A stretch of DNA of 64,000 nucleotides, from the NCBI GenBank assembly GCA_020736575.1, contig JAGPYM010000033.1, forward strand, positions 1-64,000. Reading direction: 5' to 3'. This document shows positions 43,760 through 55,770 of the stretch, in pieces. A program made the position numbers and the translations under genes. The stretch comes from Thelonectria olida. Taxonomy: Eukaryota > Ascomycota > Sordariomycetes > Hypocreales > Nectriaceae. Numbering within the stretch: position 1 is the first letter of the stretch; each line of letters begins with the position of its first letter. The notes under the pieces are model-generated. The model ran no database searches, was not told the origin of the DNA, and saw only the letters and a program-made list of their open reading frames with translations.

Positions 43760-46700
43760 ACTAATAATGCCCCCCCCTTACCTTTTAAAATAACTTCCTA
43801 TTATTACTTATAGCCTTTTACTATTTATAAATAGCTTATAATAACTTGCACTTATAATATATTAAAAACTTTATAAACTATTTCTTTTTAAACATCTTAT
43901 CCTATATAGCCTTAATATTCTATTTTATATTATTTTATATTTTTAACCCCTTTTATAAATACTTATTTATATTATAATATACTTTATTCTAACTATTAAT
44001 CTTATATATTATATAATATTTATTTTATTTTACTAATATATTTTTAAACTCGCTTACCTTTTAAGACTTTTATATTATTTATAATATTCTTTTTATTTTA
44101 ATTTATTAAATTATTTACTAGCTCTTCTAATAATTTATTTTAACTGCCTTCTCTTTTTCTTACTTAACTTATATTTTCTCTTTCTTATTATTATTAAACT
44201 TAAATCTATTTATTTTAACTAATTTTTATATATTTCTTTTAACTTATTACTAATAATATATATTATATACCTCCTTTTCCTTTATATATTTAAATTATTT
44301 TATATTACTATTTATCTTTTAATTTAATACCTTTTACTAATAATACTTTCCCTTTATAAACTCTATTATATTATTATTTTATACTTATTATACCTCTTCC
44401 CTCTTCCTTTTATACTACTATTACTATTACTATTTTATTATTATTATTATTATTACTATTATTATATTAGCTATATTTGTCTCTTAGGCCTTTTTAGCTT
44501 TTACTTTTAACTATTAATCTAATTATAAATAGTATATAATAATAATTAACTTGCTTTTTTACCTATTTCTCCCTTTTTGCCCGCTCTTTTATATTAAATT
44601 TACTAACTATTATAATATTTTAATATAAATAACTAACTAAATATTAAGTTTATTAATTTCTATTTTTAATATATTTATAGTTATAATCTATTTTAACTTA
44701 CCTCCCTTATTTATTTTTTACTTTTTAATTTATTATACCTTTTCTTTTATATTACTAACCCCTTACTAATATATTATATATTTTAATATTATTCTAATCC
44801 TTTTTACTTATTTAATTATACTATTATATATAATAACCTTATCTTACTTATATGTAGCTATTTATGCTTAGACAATTTTATATACCTACTATTTTATAAA
44901 ATTGTTTTCCTTACTTTCCTTCTCTTTCTTCCAATTAACCCTAACTCTATTCTCTCTCTTTTAACTAGTTTTTATTATTTTTTTTACTATTAGGCCACTC
45001 TAGTTTCCATTCTTAATAATATCTACCTTATATTAGATATTTTATTATATTATTACCTTATAAAATATTTATATTTAATTTAAATTAAACTTTAATTTTT
45101 TAAATAATACCTTTTCCTATATTAGTTTTAATATAGCTATTAAATATATTACTAATATATTAAAATCTTATAATATTTCCCCTAACCAGCCGATTTATAA
45201 TTAGAATATCTTATTATATTATAATATTATATAATATTTATTTATTATAACCTAGTCTAACTTTTATTACTTATATATACACTTAATAAATATTTACAAC
45301 CCCTTACAAACTATTAACTTAAATATTATAAATACTAATAATACTACTTATTAGACCCCTTAGCTCCTTTATATATATATATTAATACCTATTTTAATAT
45401 ATTATATATTTATATTATTTTTAATATTACTAATAGTATAATTATAATTATAACTTTATTAAATATATAAAATGCTAGTAATATAAATATTAAACTTTTA
45501 CCCCCTTTAATTAGTATAATTTAAATAATTAGCCACTTTCCTTATATTATAGCTTAAATAATAAGCTCTTATAACTTTTAAAACTTAGCTATAAGTTCTA
45601 TTATTTATTTTAACTAGTCCTAAATATTTATATAATATAACTAGCTAAACCACTTTCTTTATATATCCTCCTACTTAGTATTAAATATAATCCAGACCTA
45701 TTTAATACTAGCCCCTAACCCTTGCTCTATTTAGTCTTTTATTTTAAACTTAAAAAATTAATACTATTATATACTAACCTTATAAAACTACTTTTAATTA
45801 TATATTATACCTAACTCGCCCTACTTAAATATTTATATATAAATTAACCCAGCTATATATAACTTATATTTAGCTTATAAATTATATATACTATTAATTA
45901 AATTATTATTTTTACTATTATATTTATTAAAACTATTACTACCCTTATTAGATTTAAACACTTTATTAAAATATTAATTAGAAATTTTAATAGTAATATA
46001 CTTTTATATATTAATATTTAATTTCTAGCTTAAAAACTGTATATTATACTATTATATTACCTTATATATTTAATTACTTATTTACTTAAGCTTGTGAAAC
46101 TATTTTATAAATATAGCCTTTTCTTCCTTTTTATATTATATATTCTCTTTCTTGCCTCCTTCTCTACTTATTTCTCCCTTGCCCTCCCTGCCCCCTCTTT
46201 CTCTTCTCGCCCTTTTTTATTATCTCTTTTTCTTTTTCCTCCCCTCTTACTACTACCTCTTAAAACTGCTAGCTACCTCCCTTACCTTTTACTCCTTACT
46301 TCTATTATTTCCTACTACCTTATTAGCTTATAAAAACACACTCTTCCTCCTTTTTTACTTAACCCTTACTTATATATTCTATTAAAATAGTAATACTAAT
46401 TATATATATTATACTAATAACTCCCTAACCTCCTAAAGTAAATATTAATAAATAACTTTAATATCCTCTAATTTATAAAAACCCTTATAATATATAATAA
46501 TAAAATATACTATTCCCTTATAAATAAAAATATTATATATTTTACTATTTATAATATTTTATATTTATAATTCTAATACTTCTAGTACTTATACTAGCTA
46601 TCCCCCTATTATATATATTAATACTTATATTTACTTTTAAAACTATTTAATTGCTTAACTATACTTATATATCTCTATCCCTTAATATAGGCACTAGTTA

Positions 46701-46860
46701 TCTTTTAACTTAGTTAACTATACCTTCTATTATACTACTAATTTAAATACTTACTTAATAATTTAACCCTGCCCCAGTTTAGTTTACTATTAGTTCTTTT
46801 TATACTATAAAAATAAATATTCTAATTTGCTCTTACTATACTAGTCCTTAATATATAATT
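43760..46860 (-). pseudogene. RIP-degraded copy of the left-edge RecQ helicase gene
   Basis: Colinear with plus-strand positions 1 to about 3040. For example 43760-43800 matches 1-40, the run AACCCCTTTT at 43945-43954 matches 184-193, and the stretch near 46330-46360 (TTATAAAAACACACTC) matches 2525-2545. Differences by eye are almost all C-to-T or G-to-A on either strand, with nearly equal length. Every frame is closed by stops. The copy appears to continue past the point where the intact gene loses its N-terminal half, so it may preserve the ghost of the full-length gene. Confidence 0.85.
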
Positions 46861-47689
46861 ATAGGATTTGTAGTAATATCTTTTATATTAATAATAACTA
46901 CTAATCTGCCTAGCTGGGCTATTATATTCCTACTAGTCCTATTCTTATAATATTAGCCATATTTATTATTATTAATATAGCTAACATTTGCTATGCCTCC
47001 TTTAATATATTATATAATATATTTAATAACTAGCCTATTCCTAATTGTATATAGCTATATATAATCTAGTTACCTTACTAATTAATTATCTTTATACCTA
47101 GTATAATATATTAGATTTTAAACTTATATATATATATATTAATAATTTAATTTATTAGTATTAAGTTTGCATTCTCCTTAATTAGTAATTAGGTTATAAA
47201 CTGCCGCACCTTATATTATATAATTTAAAATAAACCCTTAGCCTTCTGCTTAGCCCTCCTCTTATTTATTATTTATTATAAATATACAATCTAATTATAC
47301 TACTCTAATATAAACTAATATAATACTAAATACTAGGCTTTTTTAATAATAGCTAAATATACTAGTATATAATTAGCTACTAGCACTTACCTGCCTTTTA
47401 ATTCTAATCTTATAATAGCTAATATACTAATAATAATACTCTTATAATACTGCCCGCTTTTTAATAGGTAATTGAAAAAATAAATAATAATATTTAAATA
47501 ACTTTACTCTAACTAATTATTTATAAATTGGCTAATAGTATTAGCTCTAGTTATAACTTACTTAATCCTTTAGTAAAATACAGCTTATAACTTTTCTTAT
47601 TTAATTATTATATAATATAGCAGCCATTTATTCTTATGCCTGCGCTAATAACTTTTACCCTTTTTATATATACTATTATTAGTATGCTT

Positions 47690-47870
47690 ATTTGTACTAT
47701 TATTTGCGCTCTTATTTGCACTCTTATTTATACTTTTACTTATACTTTTACTTATACTCTTATTTATACTTTTATTTATACTCTTATTTATACTCTTATT
47801 TATACTCTTATTTATACTCTTATTTATATTACTATTTATATTCTTATTTATACTATTTATATTATTATTT
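47690..47870. repeat. 12-bp minisatellite TATACTCTTATT
   Basis: About a dozen copies of TATACTCTTATT and near variants in tandem. It creates a long frame of Ile/Tyr/Leu/Thr codons that is not a gene. Confidence 0.85.
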
Positions 47871-49260
47871 TTATTTTTAACTTACACTTGCAATTACTTT
47901 TAAATATATATTATAATCCGCTACTACTCCTTATATTACTTCCATATATTTAGCTTTATAATTCCTTTAAATAGCTTATTAGGTATAATATATATCTCCT
48001 TCTTTTTAATTTTAAATAACTTAGCTATATTAGGACTATAATAATTAGTAGCTATATATATATTATTTAATATATATTTGAAAATCGCTTATATCTTTTA
48101 TAATACTAGCTTATTATTATTAATTAGCTGTAATACCTCCTCTTGCAATTGCACCTTATTAATATTAGCTAAATGCCAGGCCTATTTATATTATTTTAAC
48201 TATTATTATACCTCCCATTTGTTATTAATATTCTAGATCTGGGCCTTAGCCTTGCTTTTAAATGCCTTTTTATTATTATACTAAATGCGCTTTAAAAACT
48301 TAGCCTTATAATTATAGTTATTTTAACTGTTCTATTCTTAGCTACTACTTAATAATATACTCCAGCCAATTTTAAACTAACTGCTAGCCACCTAATTCTA
48401 GAAAAAATACTAATACTAAATGCCTATTTTCTATAAAACTACTACTATACCTTTTACTAACTCCTTTATATACTAGCCTCATTTCCAGCTATTAATTTAA
48501 CTGTACTTTATATAATAATACTACTAGATGCACTAGATCTAGTGGGCTATATATAGATATTATTTATATCTAAACTTATTATTTTCTAGTAGTAGGATAA
48601 ATAGAATTGGGGCTATTATTAGGGGCAGTACTAGCTATTATTATAACTCCTTTTAATTATAAATAATACTAGGGATGGCCTATATAGCCTTATAAATCTG
48701 CCTTAATTTGCCATTTAATCTTATTATATATTATACTTATAAATAACTAATAACTTTATTAGTTATAAATGCCGCCCTATATAGCTTGTAAATAATAAAT
48801 AGGTATTTAAGCAAATAAATAAATAGCTTTATAATAATAATAATAATAATAATTAATAGCTATTTATATTATTACTATTGCCCCCTTTTTAAACTTTTCT
48901 ATTTTTATACTACTTTATATTACTTTTTTTAAGTTACTAGGGCAGTATTATAAACTTTAAATTTATAGCCCTCCCTTTCTTATAAGTTTTACTACTTAAA
49001 CTAACTATTACTTATACTAACTTACCTAATTATAATCCACTCTTAACCTTATCTATTAGCCCTAATAAAAACTTTAAACTAATTATAATATTATAAATGA
49101 TTTTTATTAATATTAGGAATTAGTAAGTAATATGTTTTTAGAGTTATCTTTTAATATATACTTTTTACCTATTTTAGCTACTAGCTTCTAATAGAACTCT
49201 ACCCCCTTATTTTTAAATTAACTCTACCCCCTGTCTTTAATAGCGCGTTTTCCATTTATA

Positions 49261-50297
49261 TGGGAATTCAAATTAACTCTAAGAAGAGTTGTTTTACGTA
49301 TGACTGTTAGGTTGGGCGCGAGAAGGGATGCGCCATTTCGATTACCGGTGTGAAGGGGGCAGCAATTAAGCATAGAGGATACGAAGGTCAGGCCATGAAG
49401 CTAGTAGACAATAATGGATATATCATATCAACCAAGGACAGCAACGGACTGACAACTAATAATATATATATCCGGTACCCCTCATCTGCAGATGTTGGCT
49501 GAAACCGCCCGCGAGGTCACACGCATTACTTGTGCCACATTGCCCGGGACAGCGGCAGCTTCGCAATCTTGGCTGCAGAAGTACAATCTATTGCTCGCTG
49601 ACCCACGAAGATAGCGCTGTCTACAGTGACGGATCAAGCTAGGAACTTGGTGCTACCGAAGTGGCTGCAGGTCAGCAGCTGCAGGAAGAACCAAGTTAAG
49701 AAAAAGCTATTTTAAAAGAGACATATGACTGGCTGAGCGGCCGACTCCAGACTTGGGGATATCCACAGAGCTGAGGCGGGACAAAGCGGCTGAGAAGGAA
49801 TTGGTCGATATGGTCAGGCGGGCGTCACGGCACCCGGCGATGGTTGGTTGGTGAAAGAAGGAGATCTCATGCCGGCCTGGCTGCATTGAGCTGAAAACTA
49901 ACCTACATGTTTCCAGCAAACTGGATGCAAACTGCTCTCTTTAATTCGGTCAACAGCCTAAACGAGTTGCGGTTACTCTTTAAACAAGACTGAGCGGCCC
50001 ATCCAAATGAGGCAATTCTCTGCCGCCTGCTGCCCTCCTATCTATTTCTCGTACGTCTCTTAGGCAGGTTACAGGCAACCTATCAGAACGGAAAATCCGT
50101 TTTCACTCTGTAGACCTACCGACTTAGTAGTAGTTACCACGCAGCCGCAACATGTCTCTACTGATCTAGTATCCTCGAAAATATCCATGGATGGCTCTCC
50201 GCTCCATCAAGGGCGGGTTACTAGCACAAAGACCCCAAAAAACCAACAGCTTAGTATTTTCCGATGCTTCCACAACCTACTATTGGAGACCATGTCG
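49261..50297. other. GC-balanced region without recognised gene
   Basis: Normal composition resumes here. Only short frames occur. One plus-strand stretch from about 49396 (MKLVDNNGYIISTKDSNG) is open for 35 codons but has no family I know. No promoter or RNA gene was recognised. Confidence 0.4.
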
Positions 50298-51023
50298 CTA
50301 TCTCCTGAACACCGTTCTCATACACATCCAGACCGTAGCTATGGTTGATGGAACTCCAAACCCGATAGCAAGCCCGATCGCGTATTTGTCTGCTTTTGAG
50401 AGGTGGTCGCCCTTGCTTGTTTCTGTCGGCTCCGCGGCAACCGGATTATCTAATTGCTTAGTGCTGCTGGCTTGAAAGATTGTAGTCGTCGGGGTAGCAT
50501 ATAGCATAATGTACGCAGTAGTTGATGTGCTAGCGCACCGAAACATGCTGCCATCACGGTCCGCGTATGAGTACATCCTGCAGTATGGAACATCTTCACG
50601 AGTGCTTTCGTTGTTAGTTATTTCCAAGACATCAGATTCGAAACGACTTACCAGCACGCGAGGCCAGTCGGAAGGTTTCTACCATGACATGAAGCATAGT
50701 CATAACAGATGGAAGCAGAAGAAATGCATGGCTGTGAAAAACTTGGATCGCAGCAATAAGCTACTTGTACCTCTTCATTGTATAGGCAGCTGTATCCAGT
50801 TGAGCAGGACAGCGGCATGTCTAAGACTGCTAGTCAGTGAAAGTCTAGATAATTGGATTAAAGGATCTTACTCACCGGGCTTTCCATTGATATAACCGCA
50901 AATCTCGGGCCTCCAGACCGCGTTCAAGCCGTTTAAGTTTGCTAGCTGGGTGATGGAGTGCGGCCATATTTGCGCAGGAGTTACGGAGGTAGTTATTGTG
51001 GTCATGCCGTATCTACTTGTCAT
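50298..51023 (-). CDS. Cysteine-rich protein with C-terminal membrane segment, three exons
   Basis: Model: complement(join(50298..50604, 50652..50820, 50876..51023)), 207 residues. Introns are 47 bp (GTAAGT...ACTAAC...AAAG) and 55 bp (GTGAGT...CTGAC...TTAG), both with consistent phase. The product has a Trp/Cys-containing N-terminal part (WRPEICGYINGKP), a Cys-rich domain (SCSTGYSC, YCC, CISSASIC, CHG, ACC, PYC) and a Ser/Thr-rich stretch. One membrane helix (KYAIGLAIGFGVPSTIATVW) and a short basic tail end it. This resembles fungal cell-surface proteins with an extracellular Cys-rich domain and single C-terminal helix. No signal peptide is visible at the chosen ATG, so a first exon may be missing. 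Function unknown; location probably plasma membrane or secretory pathway. Confidence 0.6.
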
Positions 51024-52121
51024 TAGTTCCCTGTAGTAACTACAAGGCCGTTAGGTTTAACTACACACCTCGGTAACATCCCCGTTCCTTGAAGATGGAA
51101 AACAGCGGATCAAATGAAAGTCAACGTTCCGCTCTACTACGATATCTTATGCGTTATTTTGACGCCAACATTTGTCTATGCGGTAAGATTTTAGGCAAAC
51201 CAGAATACGGCTCCTATCAACATGCAGGAGGGGGATGGGGGCGGGAAATTGCCTTGGCAACAGCCTTGATTTGGTGAGATCTTCAAGACCGTGGTCGAGC
51301 TGAGACAGTTATAGGTCACACTTAAGCATCTCGAGAACGCGCTGAGCCAACGAATAACGCCACCGGAGCCAGCAATCATTTTCAACCCTCCTGAGACAGG
51401 TAAGTGCATGCTATGCCAGGTCAGCTGCCAGAAATAGGCCCACAAGGCAACAAGAGGCAAACAAAAAGAAGAGAATTACTAGCGGGTGCGATGCGAACCA
51501 GTTGGGGAAGTGAGGCGGAGGCTGTGCACTCGCCAAGTCAATGATAAGATCTTGATCCACGCTCGAGATTCGATAATCTCTCGAAAGGGTGTCTCGCAAC
51601 CTTATGGCCCTCATGTGACATACAGCGAACTACTAAGAAGCCTCTGGATGGGCACTGGCAAAGGCAACAAAGAATCTATGAAACAGTTGTCAGTTTCCTC
51701 CTTAAAAATGGTACAGATCTTATTTCAAGGAGCTGCACCCAAATGTCCGAACATCCAAGACAGATTAGAGATAGCCATCGCTCTTTCTAATAGAATAGGT
51801 GGCAATACAGATGAACAATTGTTGGCACTCCTGGGAAGGATATAAGACCATGCAGTCAAGTGCGGATGTGGATGGGAAAGTGGCTGCATCGCAATAAGGA
51901 AAATGAGGTTGTGAACGGAAAATAGATTAAGGAAAGACAAATGGAGACATCAAGAACAGGCTGGCAAGTAGAGCGAAGTGAGGTTGATGAAGACTCCTAG
52001 ATGCTGCATCAAAAATAGCCGCTCTATTTTCTATCTCCAAAACCCGGATTAAATATACTCATCCATAATACGCATACCTCATTATGCCTACATCAACCCC
52101 CAGAAGTGGATGAGGCAAAGC
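51024..52121. other. Region with coding-like fragments but no confident gene
   Basis: Plus-strand pieces look coding: a frame from about 51095 (MENSGSNESQRSALLRYL) ending near a GTAAGA donor, a segment at about 51300-51400 (TLKHLENALSQRI, FNPPET) interrupted by TAG and followed by a GTAAGT donor at 51400, and an open stretch without ATG at 51486-51845 (RLEIAIALSNRIGG). No splice model joined them cleanly. This may be a decayed gene or one with unusual introns. Confidence 0.25.
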
Positions 52122-53344
52122 TTAGCACTTCATCTTCGTGACCGGCGCTTTAAGGCATAATTTCGACTCCTTCTGCCTAGTGCTCTTGTTGTCCGATGTC
52201 GCCGTCAAGATATCGTTGCAGACTTTTCGATAGTCAAACTCACTGGCCTTGACATCCATGTGCTTCCAGATGGCTCGTGTCTTGTCGAAGGCGGCTGGGT
52301 GTTGGTATGCCAAGCTGACCAGGGCGGAGAACTGATTGAGGGACAGACGTCGGTAGTTGGGCAGAGCCTTGACCCGCTGCATCATCTCCTTGACGTCGCA
52401 CTTGAGAAGCCTCTCTGATTCGCAGGGAGATAAAGGCAGAGTGAGGCCGCCGCAGTCCTTGTGGGTGTTGCAGTTGTGACGCCATCCTGTGCGCTGTTGT
52501 TAGAATTCGTTTCTCCATCATCGCTGCTATTGGACAGGAAAAACTTGCCGATTCTTTTCACTCCATCACAGGCATTGTAGAAAGTGCTGCAATGACTTTG
52601 CGTGCTCTTGATAAGATCGAGGCCTTCCTGGCTAGGGAAGCACGTGTCCTTGTCCACCACGTTTGGGCAGCTGAGCTTCGGGCACGTCTTAGGTGTCTGA
52701 TAGCTTCCGAGACACGTAGAAGGGCAGGTTGCGTCCCTGCCTTTGCAGTTGCCGCTATTGCACTGGCACGCCTGGACCGTCTTTCCATCCGAGCCGGTCT
52801 TCTTCACCCAGCTGGCCGGACACCAGGTATCCTTGCTGCAGGCGCGGTTGCATACCGGCTGGCACTCCCACCCTTTCTGGTCGTTTCCCACGAGCTTCTC
52901 GTCCGGCCCTTCGCACCCGACGCATGACACGCCGACGTCGCTGCCCCTGTTTTCACGACACGTCGGCGGCGTGACGCTCGGTACATAACCCTTCGGACAG
53001 CGGCAGCACTTTGTCTGGTATTTGTTTGTTTCAGAGTAGCAGCGTTGGCCGGGGCAGACCCTTTTGCAGGTGTCGTCATGGTCCCAGACGTAATCTCTAG
53101 AGTTGAGGACAATAAGTTCATCGGCCCGGCATGGGTTTGGCGTCGGGTCATCCCTGCATGAATCCCAGAACGCTGTGATGTCGCAGTGGGGGGTACTGTT
53201 CCAGTTGCAATACGCGCAGGTTGTTTTGCCAAAGGATTTGAACTCGCGGCACTCGCTCCCGTACATTCGAGTGTCAGCCTTACGAGCCAACGACAGCTGG
53301 GTCAACCCCACGATGATAGAGATGACGGTTGGTAGAAGCATCAT
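52122..53344 (-). CDS. Secreted cysteine-rich protein with GH24 lysozyme-like C-terminal domain
   Basis: Model: complement(join(52122..52486, 52549..53344)), 386 residues. A hydrophobic leader (MMLLPTVISIIVGLTQLSLA) is a clear signal peptide. About 210 residues with many cysteines follow (CKRVCPGQRC, CCRCPKGY, CNRACSKDTWC). The last 150 residues align by eye with fungal GH24 lysozymes: GLDLIK, then RIG|WRHNC where the family has TxGYGHxC, then LPLS..ERLL..DV and LSLNQFSALVSLAY. Joining these needs a 62-bp intron with a GC donor (G|GCAAGT), TTCTAAC branch and CACAG end, in phase. Where GH24 enzymes carry the catalytic Glu (KEFEG) this protein reads STQS, so activity is doubtful. An extracellular role such as glycan binding is possible. 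Confidence 0.6.
52487..52548 (-). other. GC-AG intron in the GH24-like gene
   Basis: 62 bp, GCAAGT at the 5' end, TTCTAAC 16 bases before the CACAG acceptor. It is chosen because only this splice restores the RIG-WRHNC reading across a change of frame. The alternative is a frameshifted pseudogene. Confidence 0.5.
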
Positions 53345-54170
53345 GACGAATGCGTCTCGAGGCGTGTTGGAATCCGTATAGCTGAACGGAAGGAGGTGGT
53401 GGGCGAGGCTTCTGAGAGTAGATGGGAGGAAGACGTGAATTGGGATTGTAGTCATGAAAACGAACCACCGCGGGCTTCATGTATTTCAGCTGGCCTGTTT
53501 TGCCTGAGCATTATACGAAGGGCTGATTCAATAGTTCTCCTGGGCTTTCAGCCGCAGTCTCAGCCACAGCGCCTAGCCGGGTAATGGAGGGATGAGGAAT
53601 AAGCCAGGGGTTGGATCGGGGTAGACCTCAGCGCTGCCATTGGTCCCCGGAGCTGTGATGGGTCTTCGGGCCCTCGGCGACAAGGTTGTGGCAAGTCTAG
53701 ACCTTCTCTTGTCAACTAAAGGAATCTCTGAGAGTGCGTCGTCTCCTTTTTTTGAACAGGGGTATAAGAGGCTAGGGCGGAACGCATATTTGTATCCTGG
53801 TATCCTTGCTGTGTGTTGGGCTGGGCTTCGTGGAAGGTAAAAGGCTCATGGAGCGAAAGACGAGGACGGTGAGGAACTAGCGAGTCACATTATCAAGCAC
53901 TCTGCAGGGGAGATGGCCCGCGCTTACCATCAGCATCTCTCCGAAAATTAGTTGTATGCTAGGACCAGGCACTAGCTAAGGTCGGGGGCGCCAATTCCCC
54001 CCTGCAGCGGTAAACAGCCGCATTGTTACGGCTCATAATCCGCCTTCAGGTACTGGCCATCTTTGAATGATCAGCGCACGTGACCTCGGACAGCGCGCTC
54101 ACTTCCTCCCATGCCGCAAGCTTCCACATGACAACTGACGACATCCATGCGCTCTCTCTCCACCACCACG
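53345..54170. other. Intergenic region between divergent genes
   Basis: GC-balanced; contains the promoters of the flanking minus- and plus-strand genes. No gene or recognised site was found. Confidence 0.4.
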
Positions 54171-54390
54171 AACATGGAGAAGTCACGGCCCTCAATCTTC
54201 AAGGAATTAGAGAAGCAAATGCTGCAGCGTCGCCCAACTCCTCCATCGCGATCAAACCCAGGCATGGAGATAAATCACCCGCCCGTTGCCACTCGTCCAC
54301 CACGACCAGCAAACTTCAACATGGACAAGCCAAGGCCATCAATCTTCGAGCAAATGAGAAGCAAATGCTGCAACGCCCACCCCATGTCAC
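54171..54390 (+). repeat. Imperfect 147-bp duplication ahead of the kinase-like gene
   Basis: AACATGGA-AAG..CGGCC-TCAATCTTC and AGAAGCAAATGCTGCA recur at 54171 and 54318, 147 bp apart. The first unit reads SRPSIFKELEKQMLQR. The second lacks one base after ATCTTC, which moves it into another frame. Confidence 0.6.
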
Positions 54391-55178
54391 TGCTCCACCG
54401 CGACCTCCAAAAAAGGCCCACGTGGAGATGCCACCACCGCCACCATTCGCCGTCCAGGTTTGTCGTCACGTCTGTTCGATTGACCAGGCCAACTAACTGT
54501 ACGCCACCCAGTTTTGGCTTGGGCTCAATCGCGTATCTGCCACCGGAACTTTTTTTGACTACGAACACCGACACGTCCTACGCCTGACCATCATTCGGAA
54601 CTCGTTCGACCGCATCCTCATCGCCATCCTTCTCCTCCTCCCCCTGATGATCCAGTCTTTCGTCAAGAATATCTGGCCTGGCTACTTTCTACCGTCGACG
54701 GTGGTGTTGAAGAAACTGAAACCAGATTGGGACGAGGAATTCGAGAACGAGAAACGCATATATAAACGCCTAGAGCATCAACAAGGGCGCTTGGTACCCG
54801 TATTTTACGGGGAAGGGCGGTGCGACAACACTCGCGTCTTAATTCTCTCCCATGTCGTTGGCGTTCTTCCATTTGAGCAGAACCCCCCAGTCCTTAGGCC
54901 TGAGGAATTCAAGAAACGACTGGAGGCGACATACCAAGAGCTTGGTGCGCTTGGCCTCTCGCACGATGACCCCAAGCTGGACAATTTTCTGCTTGTTGAT
55001 GACAAAATTACATTGCTGGACTTGGAGTCTGTTGCTGACCCTGGCCCTGACTTGGAGCATGTGATTAGCTCGTAAGTGCTACATGTTATGGACCAATATG
55101 ACTCGTTTCTGAAGCGGCAGGCTTGATAGCGACCTATTCGGTACCCAGAATTTGCCATCTCAATGTCCCCTCGCATGA
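54365..55178 (+). CDS. Small protein-kinase-like (phosphotransferase fold) protein
   Basis: Model: join(54365..54457, 54512..55071, 55121..55178), 236 residues. Introns are 54 bp (GTTTGT, ACTAAC, CCCAG) and 49 bp (GTAAGT, TGAC, GGCAG), in phase. A Pro-rich start is followed by FWLGLNRV, a hydrophobic stretch (ILIAILLLLP), a VVLKKLKPDW strand with the candidate ATP-binding Lys, and EFENEKRIYKRL. Next come a hinge-like VLILSHVVG, the catalytic-loop motif SHDDPKLDNFLL and the metal-binding-like LLDLES. This matches the abundant small fungal kinase-like proteins whose substrates are unknown. The start is uncertain: the duplicated leader upstream would extend the protein but is one base out of frame. 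ATG 54365 is the first in the kinase frame after that break. Confidence 0.65.
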
Positions 55179-55503
55179 TATCTTTTCCAATTCCCGAAGA
55201 GAATGCCCTCTGTAGACTGGTTAGTTTGCGGCTTTGAGAAGACTGCTAAGGCTTGGTTATAGACAGCACTGAAGCGGACCTTTTTATGAACTACAGATTG
55301 CCGCTCGATACACCGTACACCCAACACCAAACTATTCTGCCATTCATCTCACTACTAATGTACCCCTCAGCTCAAATGCCGGTTGCGTCATGGCGAGGTG
55401 GGCAGCAACCCAGCTTCTCGTGGTATATCCTTGTCGTCCGAGATAGAAGTGCGATGTGTTCCCCAGACAATCTTCTCCACCTAGTAATTGCCGCATTTGG
55501 TGA

Positions 55504-55770
55504 GAGAAGAAAGCAGGGAGAGGCTACGCAACAACCAGCGCCGCCACCGCAAAGGAAGTCAAGGATCACATTGCGGAACTCGAGTCCCAGCTAGCAGAGA
55601 CACAGATACAACTTGACCAGGCTCTGGCTCGTATCGCGAGGCTTTCTGAGGAACTGGAACGAAGAGGTGAGGCCGGGACCCAACTCGACTCCGGGAGCTG
55701 CCTTCCGCGCCACCAAGGTTTATGGAGAGAAATCTTCGGGCAGTGTCCTGCATGTAACTGGATGCTGTAA
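55504..55770 (+). pseudogene. Coiled-coil-encoding open stretch, probable gene fragment
   Basis: 89 codons open without ATG from just after a TGA. They read KEVKDHIAELESQLAETQIQ, LDQALARIARLSEELERR and a tail with a CPAC motif. The heptad pattern is clear and loosely resembles the coiled coil of the Ty3 antisense proteins. No upstream exon could be defined. It ends just before the AT-rich block. Confidence 0.3.

Larger units (their letters stand above)
43553..49260. other. AT-rich RIP-degraded block 3
   Basis: Continuation of the AT-rich domain right of element B. 43,760-46,860 is a degraded helicase copy. 46,860-49,260 has no recognised gene, although it should correspond to the missing N-terminal half of that gene, and contains a minisatellite. 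Normal composition resumes near 49,260. Confidence 0.8.

Noticed and set aside
47636..47953. Plus-strand frame of 105 codons of Ile/Tyr/Leu/Thr
   Set aside because: It is created by the 12-bp minisatellite and has no coding features.
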